From: Asticcacaulis sp.
Lineage (GTDB): Bacteria > Pseudomonadota > Alphaproteobacteria > Caulobacterales > Caulobacteraceae
NCBI RefSeq assembly: GCF_027484505.1
Contig: NZ_JAIXSV010000327.1
Span: 1 to 61,173, forward strand
Direction of reading: 5' to 3'
DNA length: 61,173 bases
The notes below the pieces were generated by a model. The model worked only from the letters and a program-made list of their open reading frames with translations. It made no database searches and was not told where the DNA came from. The translations under genes were made by a program, and so were the position numbers. Shown here piece after piece: positions 1 through 8,474 of this stretch. Position 1 is the stretch's first letter, and each line of letters starts with the position of its first letter.

Positions 1-360
1 GCGTTTGATACACTGGTGGCGGCGGGCTATCCGCGCGAGGTGGCGTGGTTTGAAACCTGCTACGAACTGAAATTGGTCGTCGATCTGTTGTGGGAGCGCG
101 GCATGTCCGGCGGCTTCGAGAAGATTTCCAATACCGCTGAATACGGGGCCTATCTGACCGGCCCGCGCATCATCGGTGACGCCTCAAAAGCGGCCATGGA
201 CGCGGTGCTGAAGGACGTGCAGTCGGGCGATTTCGTCCGCACCCTGATGGCCGATTACGAAGCGGGGGCGGTCGATCTCAAACGCCGCCGCGCGGCTCTG
301 GCTGACAATGCGCTGGACCAGACCAAGCGGTACTTGGATGGGGTGGCGGACAAGGCGTAG
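1..360 (+). CDS. ilvC: Ketol-acid reductoisomerase, C-terminal part (cut by window edge)
   Basis: This is the last 119 codons of IlvC, which converts acetolactate or acetohydroxybutyrate to the dihydroxy acid in valine, leucine and isoleucine synthesis, using NADPH and Mg2+. The reading frame is open from base 1 (AFDTLVAAGYP) to a TAG at 358-360. The C-terminal knotted domain is recognisable from the helix around ELKLVVDLLWERG and the block TAEYGAYLTGPRI, both typical of the short (class I) enzyme. The N-terminal Rossmann domain lies outside the window. The gene converges on the minus-strand DUF1593 gene with only 16 bases between them. Confidence 0.93.
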   Translation, partial: AFDTLVAAGYPREVAWFETCYELKLVVDLLWERGMSGGFEKISNTAEYGAYLTGPRIIGDASKAAMDAVLKDVQSGDFVRTLMADYEAGAVDLKRRRAALADNALDQTKRYLDGVADKA

Positions 361-376
361 CGCGCGCTATGTGCCT

Positions 377-1831
377 CTACCGCTTCACGTCGATGATCAC
401 CCGCTTATAGCGCGTCAGGGCCGGCGTGCCTTTGTCCGTCACGGCCACGATGACGTGCAGGGTGCCGGTGCGGAAGACGCTGTTTTTCGGGATGGTCAGG
501 CTTATTTTGGGCTGATCGGCATTGGCGATGGTCGCCATGCGGCCATTGCGCCCGTTTGAGGTCGTAAAGCCGCCGGCTTCACCATAGACAAACCACTCAA
601 AGCTCAGCGCGTCCTTATCGGGGTCGGTGGAACCCTCGGCGCTGAGTGCCAGCGTATCGCCCAGCCGCGCCGTTAAACGATCCGGATGCGACAGCTTGGG
701 CTCTGGCGGGTGATTGGCCTCGGCATAGGGCTTGATCGTCCAGTCCATGCGTGCGGCAAAGTCGTTCTGATAGGCCTGACGCCAGCGCCAGATGGTCGCG
801 TGATTATCGGTGTGCCAGTTGCCATCGACCCCCAGCACCTCATCCTCGGCATTGGTCCACAGGGGCCGCGTTTCCGGGATCAGGTGCCAGCGGGCGGGCG
901 GAGGGGTGTAGAACTCATAGCGACCGCCCCAACTGCCCCAGTCGGGGTGTTCGGGCGCGCCCAGACCGTTATTGATCAGGTACAGGAAGCTGGGGGTATC
1001 GCCTTCCATCAGGTAGATGGGTTTCGGGTATTCGGCCCCCAGCGGCCCTTTGCTCATAATGTGGGTTTGCAGCCACGGCCCATCGACCAGACTGAAATCC
1101 GCCCCGACAAAACGCCCGTGAAAACGGTCGCCGCTGATGCCTGACCAGGTGGCGTGGTGATAGGCGCCGCCGTCGTGCATACCGGGGCTGGCGATATAAA
1201 AGAGGTCCGGAAAGGTTTGACGCAGCCACGGGCCGGAATCGTCCTGATCCGAGATGGTATAGACGCGCAGCTTGGCCACAAAGCGCTTCAGTTCGGCCTT
1301 GCTCCGCGTGGCGCGCACCTTATGCAGGGCCTGAGCCAGCGTGTTGGGCCCGCCCCAGACCAGCACCCACAGGGGGCGCCCATCGCGGCGATCCACCGCC
1401 CGGATCAGTTGCTCAGCCCCCGGCGAGGTCAGGCCCTTCCCCACGGCTGTCAGGCCGTAGGCCTGTGGGCCTTCGCTGACCACGGACAGCAGGTGTTCGG
1501 CGGACGGATAGCCGGGCTCATGGCGGTTGAGGTTTGGCTGTACCTGCCCATAGGCGCGCACGATCTGACGGATACGCTCCGGGGCCGTATGATGGCGCAT
1601 ATGGATGGAGGTCGTGGCGACCAGCCCCTCTATATCCCACTGATTGGCATAGGTCAGGAACCGCACCAGAGACTCCGCGTCATCCGGTTCATTCTCGATG
1701 TCGGTCAGGACGAAGACGCGCGGCTTTTCTGCCGGGGCCGTTGCGGCTTTGGCGACCGGCTCTGCGGCCTGCGCCAGCGGGCTTCCCCACACCATCAGAC
1801 ACAGGGCCGCAGCCCATCCGTGCAGTCTCAT
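377..1831 (-). CDS. Secreted DUF1593 (nucleoside-hydrolase-like, Sde182-type) protein
   Basis: The protein is about 484 residues, with a signal peptide ([16 protein letters not shown]..., cleavage near AQA-AE). The mature N-terminus carries the DUF1593 signature [20 protein letters not shown], an Asp-rich motif like the metal site of nucleoside hydrolases. A C-terminal Ig/cadherin-like segment (near [17 protein letters not shown]) follows. Family members are found with plant polysaccharide-degradation genes and some are annotated as cellulose-binding; the substrate is not known. Two starts are possible. The ATG at 1831 has GAGACGG/AAGGG in front at usable spacing, while the ATG at 1840 directly abuts AAAGGG, so 1831 was chosen. 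Neighbours give no pathway clue. Confidence 0.85.
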   Translation of the reverse strand: MRLHGWAAALCLMVWGSPLAQAAEPVAKAATAPAEKPRVFVLTDIENEPDDAESLVRFLTYANQWDIEGLVATTSIHMRHHTAPERIRQIVRAYGQVQPNLNRHEPGYPSAEHLLSVVSEGPQAYGLTAVGKGLTSPGAEQLIRAVDRRDGRPLWVLVWGGPNTLAQALHKVRATRSKAELKRFVAKLRVYTISDQDDSGPWLRQTFPDLFYIASPGMHDGGAYHHATWSGISGDRFHGRFVGADFSLVDGPWLQTHIMSKGPLGAEYPKPIYLMEGDTPSFLYLINNGLGAPEHPDWGSWGGRYEFYTPPPARWHLIPETRPLWTNAEDEVLGVDGNWHTDNHATIWRWRQAYQNDFAARMDWTIKPYAEANHPPEPKLSHPDRLTARLGDTLALSAEGSTDPDKDALSFEWFVYGEAGGFTTSNGRNGRMATIANADQPKISLTIPKNSVFRTGTLHVIVAVTDKGTPALTRYKRVIIDVKR

Positions 1832-1894
1832 CCGTCTCATCCCTTTATTCTTGGCCCGGCACTGTGGTGGGCCACGGGAGGAGCGTCAACCGAA

Positions 1895-2755
1895 TTAATC
1901 CCGCAGCAGTTCGTTGATGCCGGTCTTTGAGCGCGTCTGGGCATCGACGCGTTTGACAATGACGGCGCAGTAGAGGTGCGGGGCGTTCGGGTTCTTGTCA
2001 TTGGCCGAGGGCATGGAGCCCGCCACGACCACCGAATAGGGCGGGACTTCGCCATAGAAGACTTCGCCGGTGGCGCGATCAACGATGCGCGTTGATTGCC
2101 CCAGATAGACGCCCATGCCCAGCACCGAGCCTTCACGCACGATGACGCCTTCGACCACTTCGGAGCGCGCGCCTATGAAGCAGTTGTCTTCGATAATGGT
2201 CGGGTTGGCCTGAAGCGGTTCAAGCACGCCGCCGATACCGACGCCGCCCGACAGGTGCACGTGCTTGCCGATCTGGGCGCAGGAGCCGACCGTCGCCCAG
2301 GTATCGACCATGGTGCCTTCGCCGACATAGGCGCCGATGTTCACGAACGACGGCATCAGCACGACATTCTTGCCCACAAACGCACCATGACGCACAATGG
2401 CGCCCGGCACCGAGCGGAAGCCGGCGTCCTGATAGTCTTCGGCCTTCCACTTGGCGAACTTGTTGGGCACCTTGTCCCAGAAGGGACCGATGGGGGCCTC
2501 TTCAAACAGGCCGCGACCCGTGTGCATCAGGTGGTTGCCATTGAGGCGGAAGGAGAGCAGCACGGCTTTCTTCAGCCACTGATGCGTAACCCATTCGCCG
2601 TCGATCTTTTCAGCGACGCGGAAGCGGCCGTTGTCGATCAGGCCCAGCGCCTTCTCCACCGCATCGCGCACCGGACCGGTGGTGGACGGCGACAGGGTGT
2701 CGCGGATTTCCCAGGCGGCTTCGATATCGTCGTGGAAGGCGGCGAGGTCGGACAT
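1895..2755 (-). CDS. dapD: 2,3,4,5-tetrahydropyridine-2,6-dicarboxylate N-succinyltransferase
   Basis: DapD transfers succinyl from succinyl-CoA to tetrahydrodipicolinate in the succinylase branch of lysine and diaminopimelate synthesis, in the cytoplasm. The N-terminal helical domain is followed by a left-handed beta-helix of hexapeptide repeats (region [20 protein letters not shown] through [16 protein letters not shown]). The motif [20 protein letters not shown] is typical of DapD. The frame extends upstream to a TTG at 2779, but the ATG at 2755 has GAGAG five bases ahead and gives the normal length of 286 residues. The gene stands alone here; dapE and dapC are not in the window. Confidence 0.95.
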   Translation of the reverse strand: MSDLAAFHDDIEAAWEIRDTLSPSTTGPVRDAVEKALGLIDNGRFRVAEKIDGEWVTHQWLKKAVLLSFRLNGNHLMHTGRGLFEEAPIGPFWDKVPNKFAKWKAEDYQDAGFRSVPGAIVRHGAFVGKNVVLMPSFVNIGAYVGEGTMVDTWATVGSCAQIGKHVHLSGGVGIGGVLEPLQANPTIIEDNCFIGARSEVVEGVIVREGSVLGMGVYLGQSTRIVDRATGEVFYGEVPPYSVVVAGSMPSANDKNPNAPHLYCAVIVKRVDAQTRSKTGINELLRD

Positions 2756-2855
2756 GGCGGCTCTCATAAGGTCTGTCAAAGAAGGAATGACAGGGCCTTA
2801 AGACCTATGATCCTTCGGATCAAGGTTTCTTTTTTTGCTCGCGCTCAGGCGCTGT

Positions 2856-3659
2856 TTATTGAGAGCGTTTGATCACATACGCCTCTGTGGCCAGTTCGTG
2901 TTTGAGCATAAACGCCGACAGGCTCTCATAGGTGGCGGTGCGGATTGGGCCGGGATGATCGTCGGTGCGCAGGCGCGCATCGGCCATCGGCCCCAGCGTG
3001 CGTTGCAGGAAGCCGGCTCTGACGGTGGTCGGTTCAAACCAGCGCGTCAGATTGGCCTTGATCTGCGGGTAGGAGTCCGTCTCCCACGCTGCCGCTGCGA
3101 CGACATCCAGCACAAATTCCACGCAGTTCTGGTATTTCGCATCCAGCGGATTGGATACCAGCGAATAGTCGGTGACGTGCAGGCGCGCATAGGCGGGCGT
3201 GCCGATCAATGTCCGCAGCCGCCGCTGCATTTCCGGCGTCGGGAGGATGACTCCGACATCGTCTTCGGCGGAGATGCTGGCGAAGTTCAGCGGGAAGTCC
3301 TGCTTCAGGTAGGACTGGCTGACCGGCACGGTCTTTCCGTCGCCATGATAGAGATTATAGACCGCATAGCCCTGAAGATGGCGTCCGTCGGCGGTGGTGA
3401 TGTCGCTGTGGACCCAGAAGGCCCCGTGCGTATAGGCGATGCCGGGCGGCAGCTTGTCATGCGGACGGCTGGTGCGAAAGACAATGGCCACTCGCGCGCC
3501 TTTGGCCGCCAGATTTTGCTCGATCTGTTTGGCGAAGGCGGCGGCTTCGGGCGGGCTGAAATGCGGTTTGGTGTTGGCGGCACTGTCGCCGGATTCGTTG
3601 CCCGCCCACGCACCGGTGGGAAGGAGCAGGGATACGGCCAGCAGGGCCGCCCGCCACAT
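2856..3659 (-). CDS. DUF2145 family exported protein
   Basis: The protein is 267 residues with a signal peptide (MWRAALLAVSLLLPTGAWA). The body matches the DUF2145 family: a region around KGARVAIVFRTSRPHDKLP, the block FWVHSDITTADGR and a conserved QNCVEFVLDVVAAA segment. Function is unknown; family members are predicted periplasmic proteins of Proteobacteria. The start is the ATG at 3659, one base after the stop of the upstream small secreted gene, so the two are almost certainly translated from one mRNA. A longer frame to 3704 would overlap that gene and would bury the signal peptide behind a basic tail. Confidence 0.8.
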   Translation of the reverse strand: MWRAALLAVSLLLPTGAWAGNESGDSAANTKPHFSPPEAAAFAKQIEQNLAAKGARVAIVFRTSRPHDKLPPGIAYTHGAFWVHSDITTADGRHLQGYAVYNLYHGDGKTVPVSQSYLKQDFPLNFASISAEDDVGVILPTPEMQRRLRTLIGTPAYARLHVTDYSLVSNPLDAKYQNCVEFVLDVVAAAAWETDSYPQIKANLTRWFEPTTVRAGFLQRTLGPMADARLRTDDHPGPIRTATYESLSAFMLKHELATEAYVIKRSQ

Positions 3660-3660
3660 C

Positions 3661-4002
3661 TTACTGCGCCTTCTTTTGCGGTTTTTCGGCCTCGCGCGGG
3701 ACATCCGGCGCGTCCTGCGCTACCACGGTTTCGGGGCTGACCGTCAGCGGTTTATTGGCTTCGTCCCAGACGGCCTCGCCGGAATCGCGGAGGGCCGCAC
3801 CGGTGCTTTCGGCGGAAGCCCCAACAGCGACGAAGGGCAATGCGGCGCTGCCCGCGACCACCATCACGCCCGCGCCCGACAACTGGGCGGTGGCTTCGAC
3901 CGAATTGGCTGCGGCTTTGGAGGTGTTTTCAAGGCTGTCCTGCGCGGCGGCGGGCAGGGCAAGGGCTGACGCGAACAGGATAAGGGCAATCGGTTTGAAC
4001 AT
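3661..4002 (-). CDS. Small exported Ala-rich protein, partner of DUF2145
   Basis: The protein is about 113 residues: a signal peptide (MFKPIALILFASALALPAAAQ), a central hydrophobic Ala/Val/Gly stretch (GAGVMVVAGSAALPFVAVGA) that could be a membrane-associated helix, and a charged tail ending EKPQKKAQ. The ATG at 4002 was chosen because GGAG lies nine bases upstream; a second ATG at 4008 is too close to that site. No family was recognised. Its stop is one base from the start of the DUF2145 gene, so the two form a compact two-gene operon. Function is unknown. Confidence 0.7.
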   Translation of the reverse strand: MFKPIALILFASALALPAAAQDSLENTSKAAANSVEATAQLSGAGVMVVAGSAALPFVAVGASAESTGAALRDSGEAVWDEANKPLTVSPETVVAQDAPDVPREAEKPQKKAQ

Positions 4003-4036
4003 GACCATGAGCTCCGTGACACGCCTGTGAACGGCG

Positions 4037-4143
4037 TTAGAGCGCACCCCGAAAAGTGTGACGCACTTTTCGGAAAGAGGTGCGCGTCAAAAAAAAAATT
4101 TAGAGGGCACTTCCGATCCGGCAGGAGCGGAAAGGCGCTCTAA
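4037..4143. repeat. 107-bp intergenic palindromic element (copy A)
   Basis: The element is bounded by perfect 9-bp inverted termini, TTAGAGCGC and GCGCTCTAA. Inside is a perfect 10-bp hairpin CCGAAAAGTG/CACTTTTCGG (4049-4058, 4064-4073), then an A10 run and an imperfect second hairpin around TTCCGATCC. The same layout, inverted, occurs at 32978-33083. It lies upstream of the small exported gene, between that gene and the downstream HAD gene. Confidence 0.75.
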
Positions 4144-4193
4144 ATGAACATGGTTCAGAATTTCCGGCGCGTCAAGTTAATTTTGAACGCCGT

Positions 4194-4844
4194 TCATTCC
4201 GTAAGGAAAACTTTCAGCGACGCTGCCCGGATATGCACGAAATCATCGGCATTGGCTTCGGCGTGCGGGCCGACGAGAATGGTCGTCATGCCCAGCTCGT
4301 GCGCGGGTTTGAGGTTCTTCGGGCTGTCTTCGAAGAAGGCGGTTTCGGGACCGGTCACCGCGTGCTTTTGCATCATGCGGTGAAAGGTGACGAGGTTCGG
4401 CTTGGGGATCAGGTCCGCATGGCCCAGATGGAACACGTCCTCGAACAGGGTGGTCATCTCCAGCTTGTCGAGGATGCGATAGGCGTGCTGTTCGTCGCCA
4501 TTGGTGAAGACCAGCTTGCGACCGGGCAGGGCGGTGATGGCGGCATTCAGGGTCACGTCGGGGACAAGCCCGTCCAGCGACACGTCGTGCACCTCGTTCA
4601 TAAAGGCATAGGGGTCGATGTCGTGATAGGCCATCAGCCCGGCGAGGGTCGTCCCGTGCTCATAGAGGTATTTTTTCTGGAGCGCTCTCGCCTCTTCGCG
4701 CGGCAGGCCCGTCTGACGCATGACGAAATCGGTCATACGGCCTTCGACCAGGGCCATGACCTCGGCTTCGGGCGGATAGAGGGTGTTGTCGAGATCGAAC
4801 AGCCAGGTGGAAACGTGCGGGAGGTTTTGAACATGCGGGCTCAT
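4194..4844 (-). CDS. Pyrimidine 5'-nucleotidase, HAD family (SDT1/YjjG-like)
   Basis: This 216-residue cytoplasmic phosphatase of the HAD superfamily is predicted to hydrolyse pyrimidine nucleoside monophosphates. All four HAD motifs are visible: motif I FDLDNTLYPPEA near residue 16 (nucleophile Asp and general acid), motif II FTNGDEQ, motif III Lys in LIPKPN, and motif IV FFEDSPKNL. The family is annotated as pyrimidine 5'-nucleotidase in alphaproteobacteria. In several relatives it lies next to argB or dapD, as here, but no functional link is known. Substrate preference within the HAD group cannot be decided from sequence. Confidence 0.85.
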   Translation of the reverse strand: MSPHVQNLPHVSTWLFDLDNTLYPPEAEVMALVEGRMTDFVMRQTGLPREEARALQKKYLYEHGTTLAGLMAYHDIDPYAFMNEVHDVSLDGLVPDVTLNAAITALPGRKLVFTNGDEQHAYRILDKLEMTTLFEDVFHLGHADLIPKPNLVTFHRMMQKHAVTGPETAFFEDSPKNLKPAHELGMTTILVGPHAEANADDFVHIRAASLKVFLTE

Positions 4845-4912
4845 ACCGCCTGTTTCGGATTTTACCTGTTTATGTTCAAGCGATTTGTTGGGCGTAGCGA
4901 TAAAAGGTCTTG

Positions 4913-5022
4913 GCCACGAAAAACACGAAAAGCTGAAAAAGTAGGCTTTTTGTGCCTCGTTTTACGAGAGCTAGCCCTGTGTGAAGGAACTGAATTTTCG
5001 AGCTTTTCGTGTTTTTCGTGGC
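4913..5022. repeat. 110-bp intergenic element with perfect 22-bp inverted termini
   Basis: The left arm (4913-4934) starts GCCACGAAAAACACG and the right arm (5001-5022) is its exact 22-base reverse complement. The inner 66 bases are AT-rich and non-coding. It lies between the argB stop and the HAD gene start, about 10 bases after argB, so as RNA it would fold into a long hairpin and could act as a terminator or mRNA stabiliser. Confidence 0.85.
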
Positions 5023-5032
5023 TAAATTTAAC

Positions 5033-5971
5033 CTAATCCCGCGTGATCAGCGTGCCCGCGCCGTGTTCGGTAAACAGCTCGACCAGCATGGCGTGTGGGC
5101 GGCGGCCATCGAGGATAACCACGGCTTCCACACCCGCGTCGATGGCGGCAATGGCGGTTTCGAGCTTGGGGATCATGCCGCCGACGGCGACGCCGGTTTC
5201 GATCAGGGCCTTGGCTTCAGACACCGTCATCTGACGGATCAGGCGCTTTTCACCGTCCAGCACGCCGGCAATGTCGGTCAGCAGCAACATGCGCTTGGCG
5301 TTCATCTTACCCGCCACCGCTCCGGCCACGGTGTCGGCATTGATGTTATAGGTCGCACCGTCTTCGGCCACGCCGATGGGGGCTATGACCGGCACATAGT
5401 CGTGCTCCAGATCACCGATCAGGGTGCGCAGCAGCTTATCGTCCACGCGCTTGGGCTCACCCACAAAGCCGAGATCGACCACCTGTTCGATCATCGAATC
5501 CGGGTCTTTTTTCAGGCGTGTCGCCTTTTCGACGGTAATCAGGCTGGCGTCCTTGCCCGACAGGCCGACGCCACGCACATCGGCTTCCTGACCGGCGCGC
5601 GTGATCCACGAGGCGATTTCCTTGTTCACCGCGCCCGACAGCACCATTTCGGCGATTTCCATGGTCGCTTCGTCGGTGACGCGCAGGCCGTCGATAAAGG
5701 TCGATTTGACGCCCGCCCGACCCAGCATGGCCGAAATCTGCGGCCCGCCGCCGTGCACGACGATCGGATGGATGCCCAGCAGTTTCAGCAGTACGATGTC
5801 CGAAGCAAAGATGCGCGCCGTTTCTTCCTGACCCATGGCGTGACCGCCGTATTTCACCACGACGATTTCGCGGTCGTAGATCTGGATAAAGGGCAGGGCT
5901 TCGGCCAGGGTTCTGGCCGTGGCCCAGCCGTTTTCTTCGATGGTTTCGGTCGTGGCGGTCTGAATGATCAT
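5033..5971 (-). CDS. argB: Acetylglutamate kinase
   Basis: ArgB phosphorylates N-acetylglutamate with ATP, the second step of arginine synthesis, in the cytoplasm. Key motifs are VVVKYGGHAMG (phosphate-binding Lys), PIVVHGGGPQI (substrate loop), NINADTVAGAVA, and the C-terminal Lys-containing GGMIPKLETA. The ATG at 5971 gives about 312 residues, close to the alphaproteobacterial norm; the frame continues upstream to 6043 but those residues are not conserved. An N-terminal helix before the kinase fold (ENGWATARTLAEALPFIQ) is typical of arginine-sensitive ArgB enzymes, so feedback inhibition is likely but inferred. Confidence 0.95.
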   Translation of the reverse strand: MIIQTATTETIEENGWATARTLAEALPFIQIYDREIVVVKYGGHAMGQEETARIFASDIVLLKLLGIHPIVVHGGGPQISAMLGRAGVKSTFIDGLRVTDEATMEIAEMVLSGAVNKEIASWITRAGQEADVRGVGLSGKDASLITVEKATRLKKDPDSMIEQVVDLGFVGEPKRVDDKLLRTLIGDLEHDYVPVIAPIGVAEDGATYNINADTVAGAVAGKMNAKRMLLLTDIAGVLDGEKRLIRQMTVSEAKALIETGVAVGGMIPKLETAIAAIDAGVEAVVILDGRRPHAMLVELFTEHGAGTLITRD

Positions 5972-6133
5972 TTCAGGAAGACTTACCCCGGTTACACCTG
6001 ACGGCGTATCAGCAAAAGGTGACAGTACGATGAGCGCGCGCATTACAGGATATGCGGCGGCGTGTCATTAGCGTTTTATGCCTGATGCGCCGCAAAATTC
6101 AGGCTAAGCTGAGGGCTGCAAAGGAGACGCGCC

Positions 6134-6550
6134 ATGACCGACGCCCAGGCCATCATCGCCGAATTGAAAATGCAGCAGCATCCGGAAGGCGGGTACTATG
6201 TCGAAACCTTTCGGGATAATGTCCATGAAGGGCGCGGCGCGTCTTCGGCCATCTATTACCTGCTTCAGGCGGGGGAGCGTTCGCACTGGCACCGCATAGA
6301 TGCCGTTGAGGTGTGGCACTACTATGCCGGTGCGCCACTGAAACTCAGCCTGCATCATGAAGGGCGCGGGTGGGATGTCGTGTTGGGGCCGGATGTGCTG
6401 AGCGGGCAGAGGCCGCAGGGCGTGGTGCCCGTCGGCGGCTGGCAAAGCGCAGAGAGCCTGGGAGACTGGACTCTGGTCGGATGTACGGTCGCGCCGGGGT
6501 TTGATTTTGCCGGATTTGAGATGGCCCCGCCGGGCTGGGAACCGGGATAG
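6134..6550 (+). CDS. Cupin superfamily DUF985 protein
   Basis: The protein is 138 residues of the cupin_5 (DUF985) family. Recognisable blocks are QQHPEGGYYVETFRD, SSAIYYLL, SHWHRIDAVEVWHYYAG (the cupin histidine cluster) and VVPVGGWQSAE towards the C-terminus. The fold is a small double-stranded beta-helix; no reaction is established for the family. A strong AAGGAG lies seven bases before the ATG. The gene is transcribed away from argB and is followed in the same direction by the antiporter gene. Confidence 0.85.
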   Translation: MTDAQAIIAELKMQQHPEGGYYVETFRDNVHEGRGASSAIYYLLQAGERSHWHRIDAVEVWHYYAGAPLKLSLHHEGRGWDVVLGPDVLSGQRPQGVVPVGGWQSAESLGDWTLVGCTVAPGFDFAGFEMAPPGWEPG

Positions 6551-6666
6551 ACCGCCCAAATCGTTTCTATCCGGGTTTGAAATGGTGACTGGGCACCCTA
6601 TGTCTGAAAAGAGGCCTGTCGATCCGTCCGGGCCGTCCCCTCGCCACACAGGAGCTACGCGACCGA

Positions 6667-7824
6667 ATGCCAGAAACCCACCCCGAAACCCATAACGATA
6701 CACGTACCCCTTCGCCGGCAGAGAGCCCCAAGCCGCACAGCCCTGCGCACGCGGTCCTGCCCTTATGGACGCTGGTCGTGCCGTTTCTGGGGATGGGGGC
6801 CTATCTGGCGCACCTGTCCTATCTGGGGCTGGCCGGGGTGATCGGAGCAGCGGTGATCATGATGGGCTGCGTTCTGGCGGCTGTGCACCATGCCGAGGTC
6901 GTAGCGCATCGGGTGGGGGAGCCCTTCGGTACGCTGGTTCTGGCCATTGCCGTGACCATCATTGAGGTGTCTCTGATCGTGTCGCTGATGCTGTCGGGGT
7001 CAGGCGATACCGCGACTCTGGCCCGCGACACGGTGTTTGCAGCCATCATGATCATTATGAATGGCATTGTCGGCATCTGTCTGCTGGTCGGCGGGGTGCG
7101 CCATCACGAGCAGCGCTTTGTGCTCAAAGGCGTCAGTTCGGCCCTGTGCGTGCTGGCGGCCATGGCGTCTTTGTCTCTGGTCCTGCCGAACTTTACCTCC
7201 TCCGTACCGGGGCCGTTCTTTTCGACGTCACAACTGATCTTCGTCGCCGTGGTGTCGCTGATCCTCTACGGGGCCTTTGTGCTGGTGCAGACGGTGCGTC
7301 ACCGCGACTATTTCCTGCCGTCGGGTGAAGGTGATCTGAAACCCGACGTCCATGCCGAGCCGCCGACGCTGAAAGAAACCCTGATCGCCTTCGGCGTGCT
7401 GATCGTGGCGCTGGCCGGGGTGGTTCTACTGGCCAAGAGCCTGTCGCCGCATATCGAAAAGGCGGTGGTGGGCGCCGGCCTGCCGCTGGCCGTGGTAGGG
7501 GTGCTGATCGCGGCTCTGGTGCTGGCCCCCGAAAGCCTGTCGGCCATCAAGGCGGCGCGGCGTAACCGCCTTCAGACCAGCCTCAACCTCGCTTTGGGCT
7601 CGGCTCTGGCGACGATCGGTTTGACTATCCCGGCGGTGGCGGTCTTAAGTGTCATCATGGGCTGGCCCCTGTCGCTGGGGCTCGATACCAAGTCGATGGT
7701 CCTGCTGCTGCTGTCGTTTGTGGTGTCGATTTTCTCACTGGGCACGGGGCGCACGACCGTGTTGCAGGGCGTGACGCATCTGGTGATCTTTGCCACCTAT
7801 CTGTTTGTAACCGTGGTGCCGTAA
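6667..7824 (+). CDS. chaA: Calcium/proton antiporter, ChaA/CaCA type
   Basis: This 385-residue inner-membrane cation/proton exchanger has about eleven hydrophobic segments and a hydrophilic N-terminal tail of about 30 residues. Two alpha-repeats typical of CaCA exchangers are seen: GTLVLAIAVTIIEVSLIVSL in the first half, with acidic Glu, and LVLAPESLSAIKAARRNRLQ in the second, with the conserved PES core. A charged loop (HRDYFLPSGEGDLKPD) separates the halves. E. coli ChaA exchanges Ca2+, Na+ or K+ for H+; the ion used here is not determined. The only purine-rich site, GGAG, is about 12 bases before the ATG, so the start is slightly uncertain. Confidence 0.88.
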   Translation: MPETHPETHNDTRTPSPAESPKPHSPAHAVLPLWTLVVPFLGMGAYLAHLSYLGLAGVIGAAVIMMGCVLAAVHHAEVVAHRVGEPFGTLVLAIAVTIIEVSLIVSLMLSGSGDTATLARDTVFAAIMIIMNGIVGICLLVGGVRHHEQRFVLKGVSSALCVLAAMASLSLVLPNFTSSVPGPFFSTSQLIFVAVVSLILYGAFVLVQTVRHRDYFLPSGEGDLKPDVHAEPPTLKETLIAFGVLIVALAGVVLLAKSLSPHIEKAVVGAGLPLAVVGVLIAALVLAPESLSAIKAARRNRLQTSLNLALGSALATIGLTIPAVAVLSVIMGWPLSLGLDTKSMVLLLLSFVVSIFSLGTGRTTVLQGVTHLVIFATYLFVTVVP

Positions 7825-7864
7825 GCCCGTCGCCTTTTGCCCCCAACGCAGGAAGAGAAGGTAT

Positions 7865-7951
7865 CCACAGATTACACAGATGGGCGCTTCGCGCCTCGGA
7901 TTAATCCAGATAAAGCTGCCGTTAGACGCTCTTGATCTGTGCAATCTGTGG
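7865..7951. repeat. 87-bp element with 17-bp inverted termini (ATCTGTG type)
   Basis: The left arm CCACAGATTACACAGAT (7865-7881) and right arm ATCTGTGCAATCTGTGG (7935-7951) are inverted repeats with one mismatch. Each arm itself contains a repeated CAGAT/ATCTG unit. It lies just after the antiporter stop in the convergent interval before rpmE. Related CCACAGAT-type palindromes occur in many bacterial genomes as dispersed intergenic repeats. Confidence 0.7.
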
Positions 7952-8024
7952 TTTTTAACCCGGGGTTGAACCTTGCCTGTCATCGACTTCACGTGGCTTC
8001 GCCGCTTCACAGAGGCAAGGACAA

Positions 8025-8058
8025 CAAAAAACCGGCCCAGTTGCCTGAGCCGGTTTTA
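8025..8058 (-). terminator. Rho-independent terminator of rpmE
   Basis: The perfect 9-bp stem AAAACCGGC/GCCGGTTTT (8028-8036, 8049-8057) is followed on the minus strand by TTTTTTGTT. It lies about 60 bases downstream of the rpmE stop. Confidence 0.8.
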
Positions 8059-8115
8059 AAATCTGCAACTAAGTGCTGAGGCTTACTTCTTAAGCCCATG
8101 AGCGTCAGCTCACAG

Positions 8116-8340
8116 TTACTTCTTAAGGAAGCCGCCGAACTTGTTGTTGAAGCGCGACACGCGGCCGGCGCGGTCAAGCAGGGTGTTCTGACCGCCGGTC
8201 CACGCCGGGTGCGTGCGGGGGTCGATGTCGAGGTTCAGGACAGCGCCTTCCTTGCCGTAGGTCGAGCGGGTCTGATAGGACGAACCGTCGGTCAGGGTAA
8301 CCGTGATCCAGTGATAGTCGGGGTGACCGTCTTTTTTCAT
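8116..8340 (-). CDS. rpmE: 50S ribosomal protein L31
   Basis: This 74-residue protein of the large ribosomal subunit shows typical blocks: [10 protein letters not shown] at the start, [23 protein letters not shown] and the C-terminal [15 protein letters not shown]. The zinc-binding CxxC pairs of the C+ form are absent, so this is the zinc-independent version usual in alphaproteobacteria. It is divergent from the ABC exporter gene, and a good terminator lies downstream. Confidence 0.95.
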   Translation of the reverse strand: MKKDGHPDYHWITVTLTDGSSYQTRSTYGKEGAVLNLDIDPRTHPAWTGGQNTLLDRAGRVSRFNNKFGGFLKK

Positions 8341-8474
8341 CTCTATTAAGTCCTTAAAAACGTCCGGCCAGCAGGGATGCGGACGCGAAGAAAGGGTGAA
8401 GCTGTTACAGCGAAGCGCGGCTCATAGCGTAAGCGGCGTTGCGGCGCAAGCCATAACGCATTAAACGCGGGTTT

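Noticed and set aside
8049-8115. A small gene between the rpmE terminator and the rpmE stop
   Set aside because: Only short frames without ribosome sites; the stretch looks like 3' untranslated DNA.
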